A stretch of DNA of 64,000 bases from Streptomyces sp. NBC_01485 (GTDB lineage Bacteria > Actinomycetota > Actinomycetes > Streptomycetales > Streptomycetaceae), in the NCBI RefSeq assembly GCF_036227125.1, contig NZ_CP109435.1, positions 1,674,001-1,738,000 of the forward strand. The letters are read 5' to 3'. Within the stretch, counting starts at the first letter, position 1; each line of letters begins with the position of its first letter. The notes under the pieces are model-generated. The model did no database searches and was not told the origin of the DNA. It was given only the letters and a program-made list of their open reading frames with translations. Of this stretch, positions 56,407 to 63,946 are shown in pieces. Made by a program: the position numbers and the translations under genes.

Positions 56407-56633
56407 TGGCTGGTCTCTCTGGTCGCGTTGCGGGGGTCATTCGGGTGGCCGGAGAAGGTGTGCGTGTGCATGTCGATCACGACTCCGCGAGCCATCACGG
56501 CACTGCGCGACGCGATTGCGGCAGTCAGGCTCGCGCGTAGCCGGGCGCACACCGGGCACCTGTCGGGGTCTACTCGGTCAGTGCGAGGGATTCTCAGGTC
56601 TGCGCCCGAGAGCAATAGCGGCGGTTCACTCAC
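56403..56633 (-). CDS. Small CxxC protein of the coupled ORF set
   Basis: 76 aa from a GTG at 56633, hypothetical. It contains DRCPVCARLRASLTAAIASR, a CPxC knuckle followed by a helix, and a His-rich VIDMHTHTFSGHP. A longer frame to 56768 exists but overlaps the next ORF. It starts 7 bp after the stop of the 72-aa ORF above it and its stop overlaps the following ATG. Confidence 0.55.
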   Translation of the reverse strand: MSEPPLLLSGADLRIPRTDRVDPDRCPVCARLRASLTAAIASRSAVMARGVVIDMHTHTFSGHPNDPRNATRETSQ

Positions 56634-56640
56634 GTGTTGC

Positions 56641-56859
56641 TCACCCCCGGGTGCCGGGGGCATGAGTGCGGGCAGGGAGGGGACTTGGGGCGGGGAGGTA
56701 GACGACCCCGGACTCTGTGTCCTGCGCCCCGCTGTACTCCGTCCACCAGCCCTCAGGAGAACCCGCATACGGCTTGGCGGGATCGTCTACGAGACTGACC
56801 AGCTCAGGGGCAGGTAACACGCTCACGCGGACACAGGCCCGCTTCACGGGGGTGGTCAC
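56641..56859 (-). CDS. Small acidic protein of the coupled ORF set
   Basis: 72 aa from a GTG at 56859, which overlaps the upstream stop (GTGA). It has VLPAPELVSLVDDPAKPYAG and WWTEYSGAQDTESGVVYLPA, with no cysteine knuckle and no recognised family. The aromatic, acidic centre is unlike its zinc-ribbon-like neighbours. Confidence 0.55.
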   Translation of the reverse strand: MTTPVKRACVRVSVLPAPELVSLVDDPAKPYAGSPEGWWTEYSGAQDTESGVVYLPAPSPLPARTHAPGTRG

Positions 56860-57074
56860 TGGGGGCACTCCAAGTGCCGGTACCGAACGGCCGGACTGCG
56901 TGAGGCTTGCCGAAGCTCAATCCGGCGGCAGGGTTCGAGCGACTTGATCCGCTGCTGGCAGTCGGGGCACGTCTCCCCTGAGGGCGCGTATGTCGTGTAC
57001 TCACCCTGTCTCGCGTCGGTGTCAGCATCTGCACGCTGGGGACTTCCGAGAATTCTGGTTGTAGCTTTGGGCAC
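56856..57074 (-). CDS. Small zinc-finger-like protein, first of four coupled ORFs
   Basis: 72 aa from a GTG at 57074 preceded by AGGAGG (9-bp spacing). The C-terminal half GETCPDCQQRIKSLEPCRRI followed by RYRHLECPQ gives C-x2-C, a third Cys, and H-x2-C, a plausible zinc site. The open frame runs further upstream without support. It diverges from the HTH-TPR regulator at 57304, so the ~230-bp gap between them probably holds both promoters and the regulator's binding site. Confidence 0.6.
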   Translation of the reverse strand: MPKATTRILGSPQRADADTDARQGEYTTYAPSGETCPDCQQRIKSLEPCRRIELRQASRSPAVRYRHLECPQ

Positions 57075-57303
57075 TGCCGTCAACCTCCTATCGGTTGGTG
57101 GCCACGCCCCCGGACGTTCGCCGCGTCGCGGGGGTCTGACCGTTCGGCACGTGGGTCGCGCCGTCTGAAGATCTTCAGCCGGACAGGACACCTCCGGGAA
57201 CCGCGAACGGGGAACCCCGCAAGCCCATTTGGGGAACCCCTCTGGAGCGCCAGGACTACCCTGGGACGAGATCACTTCCGTCCCCTGCAAGGTGGTGGCG
57301 CTC

Positions 57304-58809
57304 ATGGACGATCGCGAGACACGGCGCATCGGTTACTCGCTGACGATCCCTGACACGCTGTTACAGAGCGATGCCATGCGCGGAGCCTGCGTGACCCATG
57401 ACTTTCAAGAGATTTTCCGGCTCGTCAACAGGCGCACGGGCTCCAGTTACGCAGTGATGGCTGCCGCAGTCGGCAAGATGACCAGTTCACGCGTGAGTGA
57501 TGTGATCCGTGGTGTACGGAGAATTCGCGGGCAGGAAGTGATCGAACGCGTGGCTGACGGCTTCGGCATCCCCGGCGAAATGCTTGGGTTACCCCAACGG
57601 CCGTGGGAGGATTCCCCGGAAAAAGTCCACCTGCCTCAATCGTCGACTTATTCTGACCCAAGTCGAGAGGCGGCGGACACAGCGCATCTCCTCCCGCGGA
57701 ACGACGAAGGAACTCGTACTGCTACTCATTCCGATGTGCTTCTGGTCTCGGTATGGATTGGGGGGAGAAAACAGATCGTGCCCATCAGCCGGCGAACCCT
57801 GATTACTGGCGCGATTGGCGCTGCCCTACAAGCAGCAGACCTGACGCTATTTCCCGAACCCGTTAACGAATCCAATCCGCTCTGCGCACCGTTTCCGAAA
57901 CTCGACGCAATCCGCATCGAAGCAGCGATAGAGCATCTCCGAGATATGTGGCATTCCCTTGTCCGGGCTGACAATCTCTTCGGTCCACGGCACGCTCTCA
58001 CGTCGGTGCGCCAACAACTATCCATCCTCGAATCGCTTCTAGAATACGCCAGAGGAACGCAGCGCTCCGAGTTGCTGAGACTTGCCGCCCAATACGCCGA
58101 GTCCGCTGCATGGTTGCATGAAGACTCGGCAGACATGCCGAACGCCACAAAGTGGACCAGTCAGGCCATGGAATGGGCAACCGAGTCCGGCGATCAAGCC
58201 ATGCTGACGTGGACGCTTTTCCGCAAGAGTCAGCAAGCCACCACGAAGAAGAATGCGGCACAGGCTATTAGCCTTGCCCAGGCTGCCCAGCGAAATAGTT
58301 CCGCCCTTACGCGGCCCATGCGAGCGGCTGCCATACAGCAGGAAGCGCACGGGTACGCATTGGATGCAGACGAGGTTTCCTGCCATACCCGTCTGGACGA
58401 TGCCCAGGACTTTGCCGCATCGCCGGACACAAAGGGAGACGCCCGTTCCGGGCACGGAGATTTCTGTACCGCAAGTTACATCGAGATTCAGCGCGCTAAT
58501 TGCTGGCTCACCCTCGGGCGGCCCGACCTGGCCGTCCCACTTTTTGAAACTGCGCTCGACGAGCTTCCCGACGCCTACCAGCGCGACAGAGGTCTCGCGC
58601 AAGCGCGCCTGGCACTTGCATACGCGGGAACACGAGAGTACGACTCGGCGGCAGCGCAAGCCGCCTCCGCACTGAGCATCGCGCGCAGTTCAGGATCGTT
58701 GCGTACGATGCACGAGACGGTGTCCGCAGTTAACGCACTCGGGGAAGTTCACACATCACAGGCAGTGTCTCAACTGTTTGACGCCATTAAGGAAGAGGGG
58801 AATTTCTGA
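57304..58809 (+). CDS. HTH (XRE-like) regulator with TPR-type helical domain
   Basis: 501 aa. About residues 35-96 form a helix-turn-helix (FQEIFRLVNRRTGSSYAVMA, then SSRVSDVIRGVRRIRG, then VADGFGIPGEMLGL). Residues 163-180 are RRTLITGAIGAALQAADL, a hydrophobic RR-patch often seen internally in such Streptomyces regulators. The remaining ~300 residues are all-helical TPR-like repeats (RQQLSILESLLEYARG, LRLAAQYAESAAWLHED, LAQARLALAYAGTREYDSAA). A GTG at 57229 or an ATG at 57376 are alternative starts. It is followed 1 bp later by the RibD-like gene. The architecture recalls peptide-sensing HTH-TPR regulators, but no signal peptide gene is identified. Confidence 0.8.
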   Translation: MDDRETRRIGYSLTIPDTLLQSDAMRGACVTHDFQEIFRLVNRRTGSSYAVMAAAVGKMTSSRVSDVIRGVRRIRGQEVIERVADGFGIPGEMLGLPQRPWEDSPEKVHLPQSSTYSDPSREAADTAHLLPRNDEGTRTATHSDVLLVSVWIGGRKQIVPISRRTLITGAIGAALQAADLTLFPEPVNESNPLCAPFPKLDAIRIEAAIEHLRDMWHSLVRADNLFGPRHALTSVRQQLSILESLLEYARGTQRSELLRLAAQYAESAAWLHEDSADMPNATKWTSQAMEWATESGDQAMLTWTLFRKSQQATTKKNAAQAISLAQAAQRNSSALTRPMRAAAIQQEAHGYALDADEVSCHTRLDDAQDFAASPDTKGDARSGHGDFCTASYIEIQRANCWLTLGRPDLAVPLFETALDELPDAYQRDRGLAQARLALAYAGTREYDSAAAQAASALSIARSSGSLRTMHETVSAVNALGEVHTSQAVSQLFDAIKEEGNF

Positions 58810-58810
58810 A

Positions 58811-59713
58811 GTGGCACATGTGCACGAGATCGCGGCCATGCGTCGCGCAATCGCAATTTCGGCTCAGGGGCTGGGATCAACCAGCCCGAACCCGCCTGTT
58901 GGCTGTGTCATTCTCGACAGCGAAGGGCGAACGGTCGGTGAGGGCTATCACGTGCGCAAGGGCGAATCGCACGCGGAGGTCAATGCACTTACCGCCGCCG
59001 GAAAACGGGCAGAGGGCGGAACGGCCATTGTAACACTGGAACCATGCAATCACTACGGACGCACACCACCATGCCGCGAAGCCCTGATCAATGCGAATGT
59101 AGCAAGAGTACTCATTGCCGTAATGGACCCAACGTCTCGTGGTGAAGGCGGGGCAGCGCTCCTACGAAGGGCCGGAGTGCAAGTCGAGCAGGGCTTCCTG
59201 AAAGATGAGGCGCTTCTTGTTCTAGGCACTTGGCAAGATTCTCTGAATGGTGGCCGCCCATTCATTACGTGGATCTACGAAGCGGGCGAAGACGGGAAAC
59301 CCGACCTTAATTCCGCACAAGGTGTTGCTTTTGGAGAAGTGGATTCACTCCGGGGATCGTACGATCTCGTGATCAGCCAGGAACGCGGTATCGAAGAAGG
59401 AGTTCCAGGGGGTCACGGCAACGGCGTATTCCATCTTCCGAACGGAGCGCTGGGCAACGACGCCGATGAAATATTGAAAGTGCTCGGCGATACAGGAGCG
59501 CGGTCTATTTTGCTATCCGGTGCAGTCGATCAATTTTCTCGGATCACTTTCGCAGGAATGATTGATCGGGTGATCTCCTATCTGCCGCGAACATCACCCT
59601 CTTGGTCGCCTGGGGAGGACCTTGACAACGTTACTGCAATTCCGTATGGATATCGACTGACTGAGGTTACCCGAACGGCATCACATGTCCGCCTGGTGGG
59701 GCACAGGACCTAG
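58811..59713 (+). CDS. RibD-like deaminase with degenerate reductase domain
   Basis: 300 aa. The N-terminal half is a cytidine-deaminase-fold RibD domain: NPPVGCVI, the zinc ligand and proton shuttle HAE (His54, Glu56), then LEPCNHYGRTPPC (Cys79, Cys88). The C-terminal half aligns with the RibD reductase only by GRPFITW; the usual K-x-A-x-S-L-D-G reads YEAGEDGK and later NADPH residues are not recognisable. It is also ~60 aa shorter than normal RibD, so the reductase is probably inactive. A GTG start 1 bp after the regulator stop indicates an operon. A riboflavin role is unlikely; a nucleotide-type substrate is more plausible. Confidence 0.8.
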   Translation: MAHVHEIAAMRRAIAISAQGLGSTSPNPPVGCVILDSEGRTVGEGYHVRKGESHAEVNALTAAGKRAEGGTAIVTLEPCNHYGRTPPCREALINANVARVLIAVMDPTSRGEGGAALLRRAGVQVEQGFLKDEALLVLGTWQDSLNGGRPFITWIYEAGEDGKPDLNSAQGVAFGEVDSLRGSYDLVISQERGIEEGVPGGHGNGVFHLPNGALGNDADEILKVLGDTGARSILLSGAVDQFSRITFAGMIDRVISYLPRTSPSWSPGEDLDNVTAIPYGYRLTEVTRTASHVRLVGHRT

Positions 59714-59732
59714 TTAGGCGACAACAAGATAG

Positions 59733-59766
59733 TCCCTACTCCCCGTTTCGAGGAGTAGGGATTTTT
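59733..59766 (+). terminator. Rho-independent terminator after the RibD-like gene
   Basis: TCCCTACTCC (59733-59742) pairs with GGAGTAGGGA (59752-59761), followed by a five-T run (59762-59766). The 10-bp stem plus U-tract is a textbook intrinsic terminator, rare in this GC-rich genome, and closes the regulator-deaminase operon. Confidence 0.9.
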
Positions 59767-59881
59767 CTATGTGCCACCTTTTGTCGACTCTTCCCCGCAC
59801 AAATGGCAGTAGCTGCGGCGTGAGTTTTTTTCCTCCCTGCCGTTCTTTTGCAGGAGGGCGAGGGGGCACACGCCTGGTCGG

Positions 59882-60259
59882 CTACGACCGGCGAGGCTTC
59901 ACGTGCTCGGCGGCCCAACCGCCCGGCTGGTGCTTCGCGGTCTCTTTGCTGTGGCACGTCGTGCACAGCGGACAGAGTTGAGGGAACGCGTCCGGATCTT
60001 TGACGCCCTTGGCGACCAACTCACGGCGCGACTCGGGGAAGTGGTCGGCGACCGTCGCTGTCTTGCTGCACAGCACGCACCACGGATGCGCGTACAGATA
60101 GCGGCGGCGAATACGCTCCCGCTTGACCCCGTATCCCTTGGCCGTGGTCGTCCCGCACTGCTGCTCGGCTTCCTTGGCGTGCTTGGAGCAGCGTCCGCCC
60201 GCGGTCAGTTCCGGGCAGCCGGGGACAGAGCAAGGGGGGCGGGGCTTGCGTGGCGTGGT
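59882..60259 (-). pseudogene. HNH endonuclease without a usable start codon
   Basis: The frame reads from TTPRKPRPPCSVPGCPEL through RYLYAHPWCVLCSK, ADHFPESRREL and CPLCTTCHSKETAKH to a stop at 59882: zinc knuckles C-x2-C and C-x2-C-H plus DH, the HNH fold. No ATG, GTG or TTG precedes the homologous region in this frame. An ATG at 60263 is in the other frame and would join if one base after it were removed (ATG-C-ACC). The first in-frame start is an internal GTG at 60076, which drops half the protein. So it is probably a frameshifted gene, or it uses an unusual start. Confidence 0.6.
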
Positions 60260-60515
60260 GCATCTCCGATCGGGGTGGGGTGTCGAGTCGAAATGCCACC
60301 GGGAGCCCAGGAAGAGGATGCGGAATCATTGCTGGCCACCCATAGATCACCCGTCCACCTGAGCGGAGCACGGCATATCGGACAGGAAAAAGACCGGTGA
60401 GGTGAGGGGGTGGCCGGATAATTTCCGGCAGATTTCCTGATGGCCCCCTTGGTGGGGAAACCTCCCCTACATACGGTCCCCGGTAGTCAGTCGGTTGGAC
60501 GCGAAAGGGCACGTC

Positions 60516-60662
60516 ATGTCACCAGGGTCGAACCAGCAAGCGCCAGCTATCGAAGTCCACTGCGGCGGGCTGCACGTGATCATTGAGCGGGTTCCCGCAT
60601 GGCTCATCACGCTGGTGACCACAGCAGCTGGGGCAGGGGTCACCTGGTGGACTAGTCGCTAA
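60516..60662 (+). CDS. Small membrane-anchored ORF in the island
   Basis: 48 aa starting at ATG 60516 with AAAGGG 6-8 bp upstream. After a polar N-terminus (IEVHCGGLHVIIE) it ends in a hydrophobic helix (AWLITLVTTAAGAGVTWW) and TSR. Hypothetical; size and form are like small proteins of actinobacterial integrative elements. Confidence 0.5.
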   Translation: MSPGSNQQAPAIEVHCGGLHVIIERVPAWLITLVTTAAGAGVTWWTSR

Positions 60663-60705
60663 CTCCGTCAGAGCGCATGGCCAGGGCTTACCCTCTGCCG
60701 CTGTA

Positions 60706-60972
60706 GTGTCGGCTGAGTCCGTTCGTTCAGCTTGGGGTCAGGCAGCCGGTTCGAGTCCGGCCGCCACGGTCTCCGCCCTCTTGCTCGTTCTGCACGTATC
60801 CGAACTCGTCTGGCACGTCCTCAACAAGAAGGCACGCCGTTGGGTGCAGGATCACATCAGGAAGGGGGTGCGGAGCATGGTCCCTAGTAGCCTGCCCGTC
60901 TTCGCGGCGGGGGCCGGTGTCGCGGGAGGCGTCTACCACCTGACCCATGCTGAACGAACGGCCGCTAACTAA
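60706..60972 (+). CDS. Small ORF overlapping a tRNA-like T-arm
   Basis: 88 aa from a GTG at 60706, hypothetical. It contains AAGSSPAATVS (encoded by the T-arm-like DNA) and two hydrophobic patches (SALLLVLHVSEL and LPVFAAGAGVAGGVYHL). The upstream purine signal is weak. It may be real or a frame that happens to stay open. Confidence 0.35.
   Translation: MSAESVRSAWGQAAGSSPAATVSALLLVLHVSELVWHVLNKKARRWVQDHIRKGVRSMVPSSLPVFAAGAGVAGGVYHLTHAERTAAN
60745..60761 (+). other. tRNA T-arm-like sequence, possible attachment-site remnant
   Basis: GCCGG-TTCGAGT-CCGGC is a perfect 5-bp T-stem with a consensus T-loop, followed by CGCCAC like an acceptor 3' strand. No matching acceptor 5' strand or anticodon arm lies upstream, so it is not a complete tRNA. 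Tyrosine integrases often use tRNA 3' ends, so it may mark an old att site. Confidence 0.35.
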
Positions 60973-60974
60973 AA

Positions 60975-61098
60975 CGGGGATTTGGCCACCCCTGAAGTCC
61001 TCGCCAGTCTTGGCCAAGTGGCAGCCGTGGCAAACGGGTTGAACGTTCGTGTCCATGTCCTCGCCACAGAGGGCGAGCGACTGCACGTGGTCTACGTC
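60975..61098 (-). pseudogene. C-terminal fragment of a second HNH endonuclease
   Basis: On the minus strand from about 61098 the translation reads DHVQSLALCGEDMDTNVQPV followed by CHGCHLAKTGEDF. That is the DH, D-x-N and C-x2-CH end of an HNH nuclease. The expected N-terminal part is missing because the sequence runs into the VOC fragment of the opposite strand. It marks the right border of the island. Confidence 0.6.
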
Positions 61099-61239
61099 CA
61101 CCACGTCCGCGAGGACGAGGAGGTGGCCCGGCTGCGGGCCCTCGGCGCCACCGACCTCGACGTCGGCCAGGGCGACGTCCCGTGGACGTGCCTGGCCGAC
61201 CCGGAGGGCCACGAGTTCTGCGTCCTCGCCCGGTCCTGA
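61092..61239 (+). pseudogene. C-terminal fragment of a VOC/glyoxalase gene at the right island border
   Basis: About 48 codons, REDEEVARLRALGATDLDVGQ through LADPEGHEFCVLARS, are the last third of a VOC domain with an intact ending. The N-terminal two thirds are absent; upstream sequence belongs to the HNH fragment on the other strand. Its sequence differs from the left VOC gene in the overlapping part, so they are two different paralogs, or diverged copies, rather than simple halves of one gene. Confidence 0.65.
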
Positions 61240-61275
61240 AGCGGGGCCCCAGGACCGGGAGCTTGCATGTCGGGT

Positions 61276-63765
61276 CTAGCGCTGCCTGATCCGCAGGAAG
61301 GTGATCGAGTTCGCCGGGAAGGTGTAGGTGAACTTGTCGGTGACTCCGGTGAAGGTGGAGGTCACCGGGGCGACCGGGGTCTGTGTCTCGGTGTTGACCG
61401 CGTTGGGCACGGCGGCCAGTGTGGTGACCTTCGCCTTGGCCGCGACCTTGGCGCCGCCGAGGTCGATCGCCGTACGGGCGTCCGTGGACTGGGCGTTGAC
61501 GACCTTGACGATCAGGTCGCCGGTCTCCTTGTCGTGGGTGACGACCTGCCGGAACGGCTCGGCCGGCTTGTCGTCGGTGAAGCTGCCCCACTCCTTGCCG
61601 TCGAGGTAGAAGGTGACCTGGCGGCCCCGCACCTTGACGTCGAGGTCGTAGGCGCGGCCCGTCTCCACGCTGCCCGGCTTGGTCATCAGCGTCGACTTGG
61701 CGCCGTCCACGCCCTGTTCGACGGCGGACTGGGTGTTGTTCCAGCCGCCCACGTTCCACCAGTAGTAGTTGCCGGTGTCCTTGACGCCGAAGGCGACGAG
61801 GAAGCCCTCCTTGCCGGACTTCTTGGTGGCCTTCACATGCAGGTCGTAGTCGTGCCAGCTGGGGTCACCGGCCGAGACCATGGTGTTCTCGGCGGCGGTG
61901 TCGGTCTGCACGTACTGCCCGTCCTGGAGCGCCCAGGAGCCGCCGCCCGTGTGCGTCCACTGCGAGGCGTCGCCGGAGAAGTCGTCACTCAGCAGCGGGG
62001 CGCCGTCCGCGTCGGTGACCTTCACGTCGTCGTACGCCGTGCTGGTCGCCCAGGTCGACAGGCCGACGGCGCCGGTGATGGGGGCTTGCAGGGACGGGGT
62101 GCCGGTGGCGGTCGAGGGTACGACGCGGTCGCCGACGTTGGTCATGAACAGTTTCTGGACCTCGTAGTTGGCGGAGTTCCAGGAGGCGTGGTTGTTGAGC
62201 CACACCAGGTCCGGGCTCCACTGGACGTAGTCCTCGTTGGCGAACAGCGGTGCGTAGGAGGCGAGTTTGACGACGTCCGCGTTGCGCTCCAGGCCGGTCA
62301 TGAACGCGGCTTCGGACAGGCCGTTCTTGAAGGTGTTGCCCCAGGAGGCGTACTCGCCGAGGAAGACCTTCGGGCCGTTCCTGTCATACGAGTCGTAGCG
62401 GTCGTTGTTCTGCAGGAACCACTGCGGACTGTTGTAGTAGTGCTCGTCGACCATGTCGACCTTGGCGTCCTTGTTGAGCTGCCAGGCCGTGTCGAAGGTC
62501 GAACCCTCGTCGTCCGGGCCGGAGTTGGAGATGACGGTGATGTCCGGGTACTTCGCCTCGATCGCGGCCCGGAACTGCTGGAAGCGGGCGAAGAACTCGA
62601 CGGGCAGGTTCTCCTCGTTGCCGACCTCGAGGTGCGTGAGGTGGAACGGCCTGGGATGGCCCATCGCCGCGCGCTTCCTGCCCCAGGTCGAGGTGACCGG
62701 GCCGTTGGCGAACTCGATCAGGTCCAGCGTGTCCTGGATGTGCCGCTTGAGCAGCGCGTCGTCGACCACGGCCTGGTTCTGGCCGCAGCCGGTCACCAGG
62801 GCGGGGACCACGGGCAGCGGCATCGCGCCGACGTCCTCGGCGAGGCGGAAGTACTCGTAGTAGCCGAGGCCGTAACTCTGGTTGTAGCCCCAGAAGTTGG
62901 AGTTGGTGGCGCGCTGCTCGACCGGGCCGATGGTGTCCTTCCACTGGTAGGAGCGGGCGCGCTGCCAGCCGGAGGCCTCGCTGTAGTCCTGCATGGAGCC
63001 GGTGTTGACCAGGCAGCCGCCAGGGAAGCGCACGAAGCCCGGGTGCAGGTCGGCGATCTTCTGGGCGAGGTCCTTGCGCAGGCCGTTGGGCTCGTTCTTG
63101 TAGGTGTCGCGGGGGAACAGGGACACCATGTCGAGGGCGGTCGCGGCCGAGGAGGCGACGGTGAGGCGGCCGTTGCTGCTGGTGCGGGTGGCGGTGAAGG
63201 TCGCCTTGTACTGCGCCCAGCCGCCGCTGCGCACGGCCACCTTGCGGGCGGCCGCCAGGGTGCCCTCGGCGTCCTGCAACGACACCGTCAGGGCGGTGCC
63301 GCCGGCGGCGTGGGCCCACACCGAGAAGTCGTACCTCTTGCCCTGCTCGACCCGGACACCGGTGTTGTAGCCGGCGTTGGTCACGGACGAACCGGCGCCC
63401 AGGGAGAGGTAGTTGCGGTTGCGGTCGTTGAGTCGGCCCGCGTCGCCCAGGACCTGTGCCGTGCCGTCGACCGTCCAGGAGGTCAGCGGCGTATATGACT
63501 TGTTGTCGACGGTGGAGTACTCGAAGGACCGGTTCTGCACGAGCTCGGCGTACAGACCGCCGTCGGCCGCCCGGTTGATGTCCTCGAAGAAGACGCCGTA
63601 CATCGTGTCGTCGATCTTCGCGCCCTTGGCGGTGGGGTCGACGGTGATGGCGTAGTCGGTCACGGCCTCGGCGTGCGCGGGTACGGGGACCAGGGCGGTG
63701 GCCGTCAGGAGGGCGGTCGTGGTGAGACCGATTCTCCAGCGGGTGCGGGTGGTGCTGCGTGACAT
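61276..63765 (-). CDS. Secreted alpha-L-arabinofuranosidase (GH51-type)
   Basis: 829 aa that probably hydrolyses terminal arabinofuranosyl groups from arabinoxylan or arabinan outside the cell. The signal peptide is about residues 1-32 (ending PAHAEA). About 40-220 include ISTF-like strand YGVFFEDINRAADGGLYAEL and a carbohydrate-binding-like module. The catalytic core shows GFVRFPGGCLVNTG, the acid/base Glu in LEVGNEENLP and the nucleophile Glu in VFLGEYASWG. About residues 570-740 are an inserted concanavalin-like domain before the C-terminal beta-sandwich. Two TTCGAA palindromes and a tandem repeat lie just upstream. Confidence 0.93.
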   Translation of the reverse strand: MSRSTTRTRWRIGLTTTALLTATALVPVPAHAEAVTDYAITVDPTAKGAKIDDTMYGVFFEDINRAADGGLYAELVQNRSFEYSTVDNKSYTPLTSWTVDGTAQVLGDAGRLNDRNRNYLSLGAGSSVTNAGYNTGVRVEQGKRYDFSVWAHAAGGTALTVSLQDAEGTLAAARKVAVRSGGWAQYKATFTATRTSSNGRLTVASSAATALDMVSLFPRDTYKNEPNGLRKDLAQKIADLHPGFVRFPGGCLVNTGSMQDYSEASGWQRARSYQWKDTIGPVEQRATNSNFWGYNQSYGLGYYEYFRLAEDVGAMPLPVVPALVTGCGQNQAVVDDALLKRHIQDTLDLIEFANGPVTSTWGRKRAAMGHPRPFHLTHLEVGNEENLPVEFFARFQQFRAAIEAKYPDITVISNSGPDDEGSTFDTAWQLNKDAKVDMVDEHYYNSPQWFLQNNDRYDSYDRNGPKVFLGEYASWGNTFKNGLSEAAFMTGLERNADVVKLASYAPLFANEDYVQWSPDLVWLNNHASWNSANYEVQKLFMTNVGDRVVPSTATGTPSLQAPITGAVGLSTWATSTAYDDVKVTDADGAPLLSDDFSGDASQWTHTGGGSWALQDGQYVQTDTAAENTMVSAGDPSWHDYDLHVKATKKSGKEGFLVAFGVKDTGNYYWWNVGGWNNTQSAVEQGVDGAKSTLMTKPGSVETGRAYDLDVKVRGRQVTFYLDGKEWGSFTDDKPAEPFRQVVTHDKETGDLIVKVVNAQSTDARTAIDLGGAKVAAKAKVTTLAAVPNAVNTETQTPVAPVTSTFTGVTDKFTYTFPANSITFLRIRQR

Positions 63766-63799
63766 GGATAACTCCGCGGCTCAGTGGTGCGAGTTGTAT

Positions 63800-63873
63800 G
63801 TCAGTCGTAGGTCGGCCGTAGGTCAGCCGCATGCGAGCGGTTCGAAATGCCGGACGATGATCAACACTTCGAA
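63800..63873. promoter_or_regulatory. Repeat and palindrome cluster upstream of the arabinofuranosidase
   Basis: Three tandem 11-bp units related to TCAGTCGTAGG occupy 63801-63833, followed by TTCGAA at 63841-63846 and again at 63868-63873 (27 bp apart), with GG/CC context on both. The spacing suits a dimeric regulator such as a LacI-family protein that senses sugars. The protein is not in the window. Confidence 0.45.
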
Positions 63874-63946
63874 CGGCAAGATAGGCAGGGGGCAGGAGCG
63901 CGTCAATGGGGCGTGCAGCAACGGGTGTGACGGAGGGCGGCACGAG

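Larger units (their letters stand above)
56100..61098. mobile_element. ~5-kb lower-GC genomic island between two broken VOC genes
   Basis: Both ends coincide with truncated VOC genes. Between them lie four short coupled ORFs, an HTH-TPR regulator, a RibD-like deaminase and two HNH nuclease remnants, with codon usage less GC-biased than the flanks. No integrase, transposase or obvious flanking direct repeat is visible, so the mechanism of acquisition is unknown. A tRNA-like T-arm at 60745-60761 could be an old attachment site. It may be a decayed integrative element or an accessory-gene hotspot. Confidence 0.5.

Noticed and set aside
60690..60775. Complete tRNA gene
   Set aside because: Only the T-arm is present; no acceptor pairing and no D- or anticodon arm can be drawn.
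56100..61098. CRISPR array or transposon ends in the island
   Set aside because: No regularly spaced repeats, transposase motifs or terminal inverted repeats were seen by eye.
55759..61239. Single VOC gene split by a simple insertion
   Set aside because: The left and right fragments overlap in homologous region and differ in sequence there, so they cannot be two halves of one original gene.
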